Source of the DNA: Bos javanicus
Lineage: Eukaryota > Chordata > Mammalia > Artiodactyla > Bovidae
Length of the DNA: 64,000 bases
Assembly (NCBI RefSeq): GCF_032452875.1
Contig: NC_083876.1
Coordinates: 27,564,001-27,628,000 of the forward strand
Reading direction: 5' to 3'
Shown here: positions 51,772 to 61,339 of the stretch, one piece after another
Position numbering within the stretch: position 1 is the stretch's first letter
Layout: each line of letters opens with the position of its first letter
Made by a program: the position numbers and the translations under genes
Notes under the pieces: model-generated
Told to the model about the DNA's origin: nothing
What the model saw: only the letters and a program-made list of their open reading frames with translations
Database searches by the model: none

Positions 51772-53320
51772 AGTTCAGTTCAGTCATTCAGTCATGTCTG
51801 ACTCTTTGCGACCCCATGAACCACAGCACGCCAGGTCTCCCTGTCCAACAAAAACTCCCAGAGTTTACCCACCTCAAGTCCATTGAGTTGGTGATACCAT
51901 CCAACCATCTCATCCTCTGTCATCCCCTTCTTCTTCTGCCCTCAATCTTTCCCAGCATCAGGGTCTTTTCCAAGGAGTCAGTTCTTTACATCAGGTGGCC
52001 AAAGTATTGGAGTTTCAGCTTCAACATAAGTATTCCAATGAATACTCAGGACTGATCTCCTTTAGCAGGGACTGGTTGGATCTCCTTGCAGTCCAAGGGA
52101 CTCTCAAGAGTCTTCTCCAAAACACAGTTCAAAAGCATCAATTCTTCAGTGTTCAGCTTTCTTTATAGTCCAATTCTCACATCCACACATCACTACTAGA
52201 AAAACCATAGCCTTGACTAGACAGACCTTTGTTGGCAAAGTAATGTCTTTGCTTTTTAATATGCTGTCTAGGTTGGTCATAACTTTCCTTCCAAGCTGTA
52301 ACCATCTTTTTATTTCATGGCTGCAGTCACCATCGGCAGTGATTTTGGAGCCCCCAAAAATAAAGTCTGACACTGTTTCCACTGTTTCCCTATCTATTTC
52401 CCATGAAGTGATGGGACCAGATGTTATGATCTTAGTTTTCTTAATCTTGAGCTTTAAGCCAACTTTTTCACTCTCCTCTTTCACTTTCATCAATAGGTTC
52501 TCTAGTTCTTCTTTGCTTTCTGCCATAAGGGTGGTGTCATCTGCATATCTGAGGTTATTGATATTTCTCCTGGCAATCTTGATTCCAGCTTTTGCTTCCT
52601 CCAGCCCAGTATTTCTCCTGATGTACTCTGCACATAAGTTAAATAAGCAGGGTGACAATATACAGCCTTGACATACTCCTTTTCCTGTTTGGAACCAGTC
52701 TGTTGTTCCATGTTCAGCTCTAATTGTTGCTTCCTGACCTGCATACAGATTTCTCAAGAGGGAGGTCAGGTGATCTGGTATGCCCATCTGTTTCAGAATT
52801 TTCCACAGTTTATTGTGATCCACACAGTCAAAGGCTTTGGCATAGTCAATAAAGCAGAAATAAGTGTTTTTCTGGAACTCTCTGGCTTTTTCGATGATCT
52901 GGCGGATGTTGGCAATTTGATCTCTGGTTCCTTTGCCTTTTCTAAAACCAGCTTGAACATCTGGAAATTCACGGTTCATGTATTGCTGAAGTCTGGCTTG
53001 GAGAATTGTAAGCATTACTTTACTAGCATGTGAGATGAGTGCAATTGTGCGGTAGTTTGAGCATTCTTTGGCATCGCCTTTCTTTGAGATTGGAATGAAA
53101 ACTGACCTTTTCCAGTCCTGTGGCCATGCTGAGTTTTCCAAATTTGCTGGCATACTGAGTAAAGCACTTTCACAGCATCGTCTTTCAGGATTTGAAATAG
53201 CTCAACTGGAATTTCATCACCTCCACTAGCTTTGTTCATAGTGATGCTTCCTAAGGTCCACTTGACTTCACATTCCAGGATGTCTGGCTCTAGGTGAGTG
53301 ATCACAACATCGTGATTATC
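51772..53320 (-). mobile_element. BovB LINE, antisense, inserted in the L1
   Basis: Antisense BovB from its tail ('cagttcagttcagtcattca') through most of the reverse-transcriptase domain. The 5' truncation is near 53320, where L1 ORF2 resumes. It contains the longest open BovB frame in the window. Confidence 0.93.
52146..53153 (-). pseudogene. BovB reverse-transcriptase fragment (335-residue open frame)
   Basis: The region carries an RTE-clade reverse transcriptase from fingers to thumb. KRSVFIPISKKGDAKECSNYRTIALISHASKVML comes first, then palm motif A FIDYAKAFDCVDH, then TGKGVCQGCILSPCLFN (motif B-like), then the catalytic LRYADDTTLMAES. The thumb region with FIFGGSKITADG and CGCENWTIKKAE follows. 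It is unusually open for a relic, but the endonuclease, upstream linker and downstream end are missing, and the element is nested in an old L1. It is therefore a truncated copy and not an independent gene. Confidence 0.88.
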
Positions 53321-54016
53321 TGGGTGGTGATAAGTATGCACAATTGACTTTTTCCGAAATACAAAATCAACTGAATAGAGGAATAATAGAGCATTATTTA
53401 TTTCCAAATAAATGATGCTGGGACTACTGAACATCCACAGGCAAAAAGAAAAAAAAAATCATTGACCCAAACCTCACCCCTTATACAGAAATTAATTTTA
53501 AGTTGATCATGGAGTTACATGTAAAACATAAACTATGAAACTTTTTAGAAGAACAAGAGAAGAAAAAATAATCTTCTGGATCTAGAACTGAGCAGAGTTT
53601 TTAGAACTGATACCAAATGAACTGATACCATTTTTAAAAACTGAGAGATTGAACCTCATCAAAATTAAAACTTTTGTTCTCTGTAAGGCCAGGTGAAGAG
53701 GAAGAAAAGATAAGCTGCAAGTTGGGAGAAGATATTTTTAACATGTATCTGATATAGAACTAGTATCCAGAATAAAATAATTCTTAAAACTCAACATTAT
53801 AATAAATGCAATTAGAAAATGAGCAAAGGAGATGACCAAACATTTCACCAAAAAGGACATACAGTTAACAAAAATTATAGACTCAATAATTTTGTTCCCC
53901 TCCAAATTTCATATGTTGAAAACGATTCCCAAAACGTAATTGGAGGTGGGGCCTTGCAAGGTAATTAGCTCGTGAGGGTGGAGCCCACATAAGTAGGATT
54001 AGTACTCTTATAAAAA

Positions 54017-54258
54017 GGCTTCCCAGGTGGTGCTAGTGGTAAAGAATCCATCTGCCAATGCAGAAGACACAAGAGATGAGGGTTCAATCCCTGGGTCAGA
54101 AATATCTCCTGGAGTAGGAAATGGCAATCCACTCCAGTATTCTTGCCTGGAAACATTCCATAGACAAAGGAGCCTGGCAGGCTATAGTCCATGTGGTTGC
54201 AAAGAGTAAGACGTTATTGAGCGTATGCGCACGTGCACACACACACACACACACACAC
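54017..54258 (+). mobile_element. Bov-tA SINE with (CA)n tail
   Basis: The head 'ggcttcccaggtggtgctag', with 'gggttcaatccctgggtcag', plus a Bov-A body. A CA microsatellite replaces the usual tail. The MLT1 sequence 'cttataaaa' / 'cttataga' resumes on either side. Confidence 0.88.
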
Positions 54259-54435
54259 CCTTATAGAAGAGACTCCAGAGAGCTCCCTAACCACATCCAC
54301 CATATAACGACACAGAAAGGAAAAGACAGCTGCTTATGAATAGGAAGTGGGCCCTCACTAAACACAGTGATTTGATCTTAGACCTCCCAGCCTCCAGAAT
54401 GACGAGAAATAAATGCTTGTTGTGTAAGCTACCTT

Positions 54436-54615
54436 GTTGTTCAGTTGCTCAGACATGTCCAGCTCTTTGTGACCCCATGGACTGCAGCTCGCCAGGCTTC
54501 CCTATCCTTCTCCATTTCCTGGAGCTTGCTCAAACTTGTGTCCACTGCCAGTGATGCCATCTGACCATCTCGTCCTGTCATCCCCTTCTCCTCCTGCCTT
54601 CAATCTTTCCCAGAT
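54436..54615 (-). mobile_element. BovB 3'-end fragment, antisense
   Basis: 'tgttgttcagttgctcagac', then 'ccatggactgcagctcgcca', then 'ggagcttgctcaaacttgtg', then 'ccttcaatctttcccag'. It lies in the MLT1 3' end. Confidence 0.88.
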
Positions 54616-54830
54616 TGCAAGGCAGGAGGAGTCCTGAATGGTTTAAGACAACAACAAGAATATGAAAAGATAATCTCCTCTGTTAGTTATCAGGGAAATG
54701 CAAATTAAACCCACAACAAGGTATCACTATACATCTATTAGACAGGCTAATACTAAAAAATAGCAACACCAACAAATGCTGGTAAGGATACAAAGAAACT
54801 GGACGGTTCATACATTATTGATGGCAATGC

Positions 54831-54960
54831 TGCTACTGCTAAGTCACTACAGTTGTGTCCGACTCTGTGCGACCCCATGGACCGAAGCCCACCAGGCTCC
54901 CCCGTCCCTGGGATTCTCCAGGCAAGAACACTGGAGTGGGTTGCCATCTCCTTCTCCAAT
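54831..54960 (-). mobile_element. Bov-A single monomer, antisense, 14-bp target duplication
   Basis: One antisense Bov-A unit. The exact direct repeat attgatggcaatgc lies at 54817-54830 and 54961-54974. It is inserted into L1 ORF2. Confidence 0.92.
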
Positions 54961-55035
54961 ATTGATGGCAATGCAGAATGGTAATCCCACTCTGAAAATT
55001 TGTTTCGCAGTTTTACAGAAAACTAAACATGCAAG

Positions 55036-55293
55036 GGCACCCCACTCCAGTACTCTTGCCTGGAAAATCCCATGGACGGAGGAGCCTGGTAGGCTGCAGT
55101 CCATGGGTCGCTAAGAGTTGGACACGACTGAGCGACTTCACTTTGACTTTTCACTTTCGTGCACTGCAGGAGGAAAGAGCAACCCACTCCAGTGTTCTTG
55201 CCTGGAGAATCCCATGGACAGAGGAGCCTGGTGGGCTGCTGTCCATGGGGTTGCACAGAGTCGGACACGACTGAAGTGACTTAGCAGCAGCAG
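55036..55293 (+). mobile_element. Bov-A2 SINE in L1 ORF2
   Basis: Two sense Bov-A monomers with the linker 'tgacttttcactttcgtgca' and an AGC tail. The flanking repeat aaacatgcaa / aaacatacaa matches at 9 of 10 positions. Confidence 0.9.
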
Positions 55294-55489
55294 CAAACAT
55301 ACAATTATCATATGATAGAGTAATAATACTCTTGAATACTTTTTCCAGATAAGTATAAAAACTACCTTTGTAAGAAATTATATATGAAATGTTTATAGCA
55401 ATTTTATTCAGAATAGCTAAAAACAGGAAACAGGTCAGATGTCCTTCAATAGGTGGACGGTTAAATATATGCTGGTACACCAGTACTGT

Positions 55490-55696
55490 TGCTGTTGTTC
55501 AGTCGCTAGGTTGTATCTTTTGTGACCCCATGGACTGTAGCTCGCCAGGATCCTCTGTCCCTGCAATTTACCAGGCAAGAATACTGGAGGGGGTTGCCAT
55601 TTCCTTCCCAAGGGGATCGTCCCAACACAGGGATCAAACCCTCATCTCCAGCATTGCAGGTGGATTCTTCACTGCTGAGTCACCAGGGAAGCCCAT
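55490..55696 (-). mobile_element. Bov-tA SINE, antisense
   Basis: Antisense Bov-A body, then the antisense tRNA-derived head 'gggatcaaaccctcatctcc', 'gattcttcactgctgagtca', 'ccagggaagccc'. Confidence 0.9.
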
Positions 55697-56224
55697 ATTG
55701 GTACTACTTAGCAATAACACAGAAGGAACTCTTGATAGATGCTCAACAATTTAGATGAACCTTCAGGGAATTTTGCTGAGCAGAAAAAGAATTCAATCAC
55801 AAAATGTTACATATTGTACAATTTCATTTATATAACACTTCTGAAGTGACAAAATTTTGGAAATCAACACATGACTGATTATCAGGGGTTAGTGATGCAC
55901 ATAAAAGGATAACATTAGGGATACTTGTGATGGAGCGTTTGTTATCTTGGTTCTTATGGTAGATACATGAACTCATAAAACTGTACTGAACTAAATATAC
56001 AAAGAGAGAGAGAGAAAGAACAATGAGTACAACAAGTAAAACCTGAGAAATCCAAACAAGATTTGTGGATTATATTAATGTCAATATCTTGGCTGTGATA
56101 TTGTATGAGTTTTATGTTATCATCGGGAGAAATGGTAACAGGTACAGGATGTCTGTTATTTTCCACAACTGCATGTGATTTTATAATTATTTCAGTAAAA
56201 ATTTATGTATAATATCATGTATGA

Positions 56225-56445
56225 AACTAGTTGCCAGTCCAGGTTCAATGCACGATACTGGATGCTTGGGGCTAGTGCACTGGGACGACCCAGAGGGATG
56301 GTATGGCGAAGGAGGAGGGAGGAGGGTTCAGGATGGGGAACACATGTATACCTGTGGCGGATTCATTTTGATATTTGGCAAAACTAATACAATTTGTAAA
56401 GTTTAAAAATAAAATAAAATAAATTTAAATTAAAAAATGAAGGTG
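56225..56445 (+). mobile_element. Bovine-type L1 3' end
   Basis: 'gatgcttggggctagtgcac', 'tgggacgacccagagggatg', 'gtatacctgtggcggattca', 'tttggcaaaactaatacaat', 'gtaaagtttaaaaataaaat' is the ruminant L1 3' end with an A-rich tail. Confidence 0.9.
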
Positions 56446-56759
56446 AAATGTTTCCTCTAAAGGTGATTCTTGGATACCTTCTGACTTTAATGTGCAAGAA
56501 AGTTTCTACAATGTCAGTGTTGTTGATGCGGACAACTGAAGAGCCAGGGGACTGTTCCCAATTTGTGTCATCTTTCTATACCCTCCATGAATAAGGCTGT
56601 CCTCCGATCTTTCATCTCTCTAATTAATCCTGTTTTCTCAGGCTCTTCAGTGAGACCTTTTCCCTCTTCCTCTCCATTCCCCCCTAGAGGGTCCCTAAGG
56701 CTTTATTCTCAGATTATTATCATTCATATTCTTTCACTAAGATGTCTCCTACAGCTTTA

Positions 56760-56816
56760 ATTAGCAATAATTAATCAGATAAACCTCATTGGCTATGATA
56801 CTGCCACTGTGCCAGG
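56760..56816 (-). ncRNA. U4 snRNA retropseudogene (5' about 60 nt)
   Basis: On the minus strand it reads cctggcacagtggcagtatc, then atagccaatgaggtttatct, then gattaattattgctaat. This is the first about 60 nt of U4 snRNA, including the region pairing with U6, with a few substitutions. The exact 14-bp duplication ctcctacagcttta lies at 56746-56759 and 56817-56830, so it was retroposed. The U4 3' half, including the Sm site, is absent, so it cannot make a functional U4. Confidence 0.9.
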
Positions 56817-56987
56817 CTCCTACAGCTTTAGATGTCACTGATTCCCTAATGTACATCTCCAGGCCTGATCATACTCCAGAGCCCTTGACTTTTTAGATAT
56901 AGATGCCTTCTTGGCATAGCCATTTGGATATTTAATCATCTTCATCTCATGATGACCAGCCTCTTCCACTAAACACAGCTAGCTAGT

Positions 56988-57180
56988 GTTAGTCACTCAG
57001 TTGTGTCCAATTCTTTGTGATCACATGGACTGTAGCCCACCAGGCTCCTCTGTCCATGGAATTCTCCAGGCAAGAATACTGGAGAGGATCTTCCAGGGGA
57101 TGTTCCTGACCCAGGGGTCAAACCTGGGTCTCCTGCATTGCAGGCAGAGTCTTTACCAGTTGAGGCATCAGGGAAACCCA
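56988..57180 (-). mobile_element. Bov-tA SINE, antisense
   Basis: Antisense Bov-A body followed by the head: 'ggggtcaaacctgggtctcc', 'gcattgcaggcagagtcttt', 'ccagttgaggcatcagggaa'. Confidence 0.9.
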
Positions 57181-57544
57181 CCAAACATGCTTCTCACCAA
57201 ATGTTCTCATATCCAGGAACCGTATCATTAATCTCAGTCTAAAAAAAAAAAATTACCTTGGACTTACATTTCTCTCCTTACTGTTCTCCTTTTTATATTT
57301 CTCTCACTTGCATTTAAGCAGCAAATCCTATTGGTTCCACCTTCAAAATGTATTCTACCCTTGACCAATTTTCACTGCCTTCCCTGCTACACCCTAGTCT
57401 AAACCATTTTCATACTGCCAGCTCTAACTACAAAATAGTCTCCTAATGAGTCCCTTATTTTCCATTTTTATTCTTCTAGAGGTTATTTCAATATTTTTTT
57501 CTCTAGTATAACAGTTGACTGAAGGATATTGTTTAGGAAAGTCA

Positions 57545-57770
57545 GACTTGTGTAGTTTAGGAATATAAATCCACTTTGATTCCTGTCTCTGTCATTTACC
57601 ACCTGACTGGCCTTGATGAAGTAACAATCTTCCTGAGCCTCAATTTCTTCACCAATAAAACAATACTCACATAATAAAGTTTCTGTAAGGAGCATATGTG
57701 ATTATATCTAGCACATGGTATCCCTTCAATAAATGTCAACTATAATTGTTATTATTTGTGGTTAACTCAT
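57545..57770 (+). repeat. MIR SINE
   Basis: 'tgattcctgtctctgtcatt', 'taccacctgactggccttga', 'gagcctcaatttcttcacca', 'aagtttctgtaaggagcata', 'gcacatggtatcccttcaat' is sense MIR. Confidence 0.8.
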
Positions 57771-57774
57771 AACT

Positions 57775-58731
57775 TGTTATGTCAGAGAAAGAGATTATTC
57801 CACCTGGAGTTTAGTTCTTAGATTTATTCCTCTGCCAAAGCATTAAAAGGATGGGATAAAACTAAGATTTAAAATAAAATAAACTCGTTTTGTATGAGAA
57901 GTAGAAATGAATGCTTTTTGCATCTTTTTTCTTTCTTTTTACAAAAGATTAAATTATAAAATTATTGGTTCTCATAGATTTTGCTGTTAAATGCATCATG
58001 GCACTGATATTTCTGATCTTTCATCTTTTTAAGCTCATTATTATTACTTTTTCAGCTTATAAATCTCTTGTTGTCTCATAAAATTTTCTATTTCAAAACA
58101 AGTGATATTTTTCCCCCACTAATGTCACTCCATTATTATTGAGCCAGACTTCAAAATGCAAAAGAAATCCATGGTTAATCTTACCACTTATGGAAAATTA
58201 TTAACTTTTGATAGGATCCAGTGGTTAAACAAGTATCAAATTCTAACCCCTATATATCAGAAAAGAAAATATTTCATACCTCCACCTGCAACCCACAACC
58301 AGTCTTGACAAATTTTCTTGATATTGTTGAATAAAAGATGCACAATCTTTTTAGCAACTAACATCACCCCAGGGTCAGACAAACCGCATTGATCATGCCC
58401 TGAACTGTTTCCATTGCTATTTACCAAGGTGACTGTGGTAAACAGTAAAGATCTTCTTAGAAGCATCACTGGAGTTTATAGTTTATGAAGAGACCTATAT
58501 GCTAGCTTAGCTGGGTCACTAAAAACTAGAAGAAACCATACAGAGCATCAACAAATATATAAATATTTTAACTAAAAATCTCATATATATGTTGTGGCTA
58601 CATTATTTTAAAATTACCATTCCCTTTCTCTGTTTTGTTTATTCTCTATAAGATAGCCATTTTACTAATTTATCTTTATTTTATATCACCCCCAAGGAAT
58701 ATAAATAAGTACAAAGATCGAAATTTTAACT
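57775..58731. other. No recognisable gene or element
   Basis: AT-rich sequence. The 70-codon minus-strand frame at 58257-58469 has no recognisable domain. Confidence 0.4.
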
Positions 58732-58850
58732 TCTTTTTTTTAATATAAATTTATTTATTTTAATTGGAGGCTAATTACTTTACAATATTGTATTGGCTTT
58801 GCTATACATTGACATGAATTGCCACAGTGTACATGTGTTTTTCACTGTAG
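58732..58850 (-). mobile_element. Bovine-type L1 3' end, antisense
   Basis: A T-rich tail, then 'tttattttaattggaggcta', 'attactttacaatattgtat', 'tggctttgctatacattgac' and 'atgaattgccacagtgtaca', the inverted counterpart of the L1 end seen at 31385-31575. Confidence 0.8.
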
Positions 58851-59211
58851 TTTCCTCAAGACCTAAAACACTCCAATATGCAGTAGATGATTACTATATT
58901 TTTGCATATTGAATGAATTTGATATCAACCTACCTTAAATGTTATAAAATAACATGTTTATCTTTAATAACTAGATAGTTCACTTAGACATTGCTTTGAT
59001 TTAAAAAAAAAAAAAAAGGTTATCTTTCCTCCTTAGCTAATTGGCCAAGTAAAACACTTTGCCAATAGAACTGTGGATAATCAATCAAACTTCTCGACTG
59101 AATGAAGCAAGAATTGACAAAGTATCTATAAAACCAAATACAAAAGTGCATATATAGTTCAAATTTTATAGTGGCATAAAATCAGTTTCCTGATCTGAAT
59201 TTCTATCATCC
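58851..59211. other. No recognisable gene or element
   Basis: AT-rich sequence with an A-run at 59004-59017. Confidence 0.4.
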
Positions 59212-60293
59212 AAAGCCTTTGACTGTGTGGATCACAACAAACTGTGGAAAATTCTTAAAGAGATGGGAATATCAGATCACCTGACCTGCTTCCTGAGAAA
59301 TCTATATGCAGGTCAAGAAGTAACAGTTAGAACTGGACACGGAACAACAGACTGGTTCCAAATTGGGAAAGGAGTACATTAAGGCTATATTTGTCACCCT
59401 GCTTACTTAACTTATATGCAGAATATATCATGCTGAATGCTGGGCTGGATGTAGCACAAGCTAGAATCAAGATTGAAGGGAGAAATATCAATAACCTCAC
59501 ATATGCAGATGACACCATTCTTATGGCAGAAAGTGAAGAAGAACTAGAGAGCCTGTTGATGAAAGTGAAAGAGGAGAGTGAAAAAGTTGGCTTAAAACTC
59601 AACATTCAGAAAACTAAGATCATGGCATCCAGTCCCATCACTTCATGGCAAATAGTTGGCGAAACAATGGAAATAGTGAGAGACTTTATTTTTTCTGGGC
59701 TCCAAAATCACTGCAGATGGTGACTGTAGCCATGAAATTAAAAGATGCTTACTCCTTGGAAGAAAAGCTATGATCAACCTAGACAGCATATTAAAAAACA
59801 GAGACATTACTTTGCCAACAAAGGTTCGTTTAGTCAAGGCTATGGTTTTTCCTGTGGTCATGAATGGATGTGAGAGTTGGACTGTGAAGAAGGCTGAGCA
59901 CTGAAGAATTGATGCTTTTGAACTGTGGTGTTGGAGAAGACTCTTGAGAGTCCCTTGGACTGCAAGGAGATCCAACCAGTCCATTCTGAAGGAGATCAGC
60001 CCTGGGATTTCTTTGGAAGGAATGATGCTAAAGCTACAACTCCAGTACTTTGGCCACCTCATGCGAAGAGTTGACTCATTGGAAAAGACTCTGATGCTGG
60101 GAGGGATTGGGGACAAGAGAAGAAGGGGACGACAGAGGATGAGATGACTGGATGGCATCACTGACTCAATGGACATGAGTTTGAGTGAACCCTGGGAGTT
60201 GGTGATGGACAGGGAGGCCTGGCGTGCTGTGATTCATGGAGTCGCAAAGAGTCAGACACGACTGAGTGACTGATCTGATCTGATCTGATCTGA
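59212..60293 (+). mobile_element. BovB LINE, sense, with variant (TGATC)n tail
   Basis: Runs from the palm motif region ('tccaaagcctttgactgtgt', encoding AFDCVDHNKLW) to the 3' end. The tail is a TGATC pentamer run (about 60269-60293) in place of the ACTGA pentamers seen in other BovB copies here. Confidence 0.92.
59391..59723 (+). pseudogene. BovB reverse-transcriptase fragment
   Basis: A 110-residue open stretch with NLTYADDTILMAES (catalytic YADD; T replaces R before it) and VGLKLNIQKTKIMAS. It is frameshifted at about 59700 and preceded by a frameshift and stop at about 59381. It belongs to the decayed sense BovB. Confidence 0.85.
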
Positions 60294-60730
60294 TGGTTTT
60301 TCCAGTAGTCATGTATGGATGTGAGAGTTAGACTATAAAGAAAGCTGAGTGCCAAATAATTGATGCTTTTGAGCTGTGGTGTTGGAGAAGACTCTTGAGA
60401 GTGCCTTGGACTGTAAGAATATCCAGCCAGTCAATCCTAAAGGAAATCAGTTCTGACTATTCATTGGAAGGACTGATGCTGAAGCTGAAACTCCAATACT
60501 TTGGCCACCTGATGCAAAGAACCGACACATTTGAAAAGACCCTGATGCTGGAAAGATTGAAGGCAGGAGAAGGGGATGACAGAGGATGAGATGGTTGCAT
60601 AGCATCACCAATGTGATGGACATCAGTTTGAGTAGGCTCCGGGGTTGGTGATAGACAGGGAAGCCTGGCATGCTGCAGTCCATGGGGTTGCAAAGAGTTG
60701 GACACGATTGAGTGACTGAACCAAACTGAA
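60294..60730 (+). mobile_element. Second BovB 3'-end fragment, sense, directly after the first
   Basis: It starts in the middle of BovB ('atggtttttccagtagtcat') immediately after the TGATC tail. It repeats the last about 440 bp of BovB, ending 'gactgaaccaaactgaacag'. It is a separately diverged copy and not a duplication of the first. Confidence 0.9.
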
Positions 60731-60793
60731 CAGAAGAAAATTATGTTGTTATTCTATGTATTCTTTTTTTTTCTTATTACAAATCTCGAAAAT

Positions 60794-61335
60794 TGAGAGA
60801 GTCATTTTCTACGCAGGTTGATAGGGAGTCTAGGGGTCCCCAAAGAGAGAGGGGTCTGGAATTCTCAAGGAGGAAGAAAGGACAAACTTTTTTTCTTTCT
60901 CCACATTCCTTAGGATTATATACCAATGATGTATCCTGCCTAAGGACAGTCTTTGGATTCAACCTTCTGTTATTTTAAAAAGTTAATTATGGGAGTATAC
61001 CTGGTCTTTACAAGGATGTATCTTGCCTGAGGACAGTGTTATCTTAAAATGTAAATTATGGGAGTAGGTCTGATGAGGTCTTTACAACCTCCAGACATTC
61101 TTTGGATTCATTAGAGAGTATATAACTTCATTGTTAACACTAGCAAGCGGGTACTCTTTCTACCCCCTTCTGATGCCTATGTCAGAAGCTTTCTCTATCT
61201 CCTTTATACTTTAATAAAACTTTATTACACAAAAGCTCTGAGCGATCAAGCCTCGTCTCTGGCCCCGGATTGAATTCTTCTCCTCCAGGGGCCAAGAATC
61301 CCGGTGTATTTGCCTGATTCAACAACAACCTTTCA
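60794..61335 (+). mobile_element. ERV1-type solo LTR with 4-bp target duplication
   Basis: A 542-bp LTR running from TGAGAGAGTC to CAACCTTTCA, flanked by AAAT at 60790-60793 and 61336-61339. It has a TATA-like 'agagtatataacttc' near 61105, a polyadenylation signal AATAAA at 61212-61217, and the U5-like 'gatcaagcctcgtctctggc', 'ggattgaattcttctcctcc'. There is no internal region. The 4-bp flank length fits a gammaretrovirus-like integration and later LTR recombination. Confidence 0.82.
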
Positions 61336-61339
61336 AAAT

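Larger units (their letters stand above)
53874..54650 (+). mobile_element. MLT1-type MaLR LTR inside the L1, itself split twice
   Basis: 'ttgttcccctccaaatttca', 'tatgttgaaaacgattccca', then 'aggtggggccttgcaaggta', then 'ctccagaatgacgagaaata' and the end 'ctgaatggtttaagacaaca' give the MLT1 LTR order. A Bov-tA is inserted near 54012 and a BovB fragment near 54435. Confidence 0.8.
51390..56205 (+). mobile_element. Old L1 LINE, sense, with many nested insertions
   Basis: Segments in L1 order are visible: an ORF1/5'-like part (51480-51690: 'aggaaaatcaaatgttggaa'), ORF2 at 51725-51770 ('gatcaatggcacagaataga'), ORF2 again at 53325-53870 ('aaaactcaacattataataa', 'accaaacatttcaccaaaaa'), and the ORF2 end at 54655-55480 ('ggaaatgcaaattaaaccca', 'atgtccttcaataggtgg'). 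The 3' untranslated end runs to 56205 ('ctgtgatattgtatgagttt', 'acaactgcatgtgattttat'). A deletion joins the first two segments. All frames are decayed. It is interrupted by BovB, a MaLR LTR, Bov-A, Bov-A2 and Bov-tA copies. Confidence 0.85.
56560..57480 (+). mobile_element. LINE L2 fragments, sense, interrupted by U4 and Bov-tA
   Basis: L2-like segments at about 56840-56960 ('ctccaggcctgatcatactc', 'catttggatatttaatcatc') and 57300-57480 ('cagcaaatcctattggttcc', 'caccctagtctaaaccattt', 'actacaaaatagtctcctaa'), in sense order. Confidence 0.6.
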
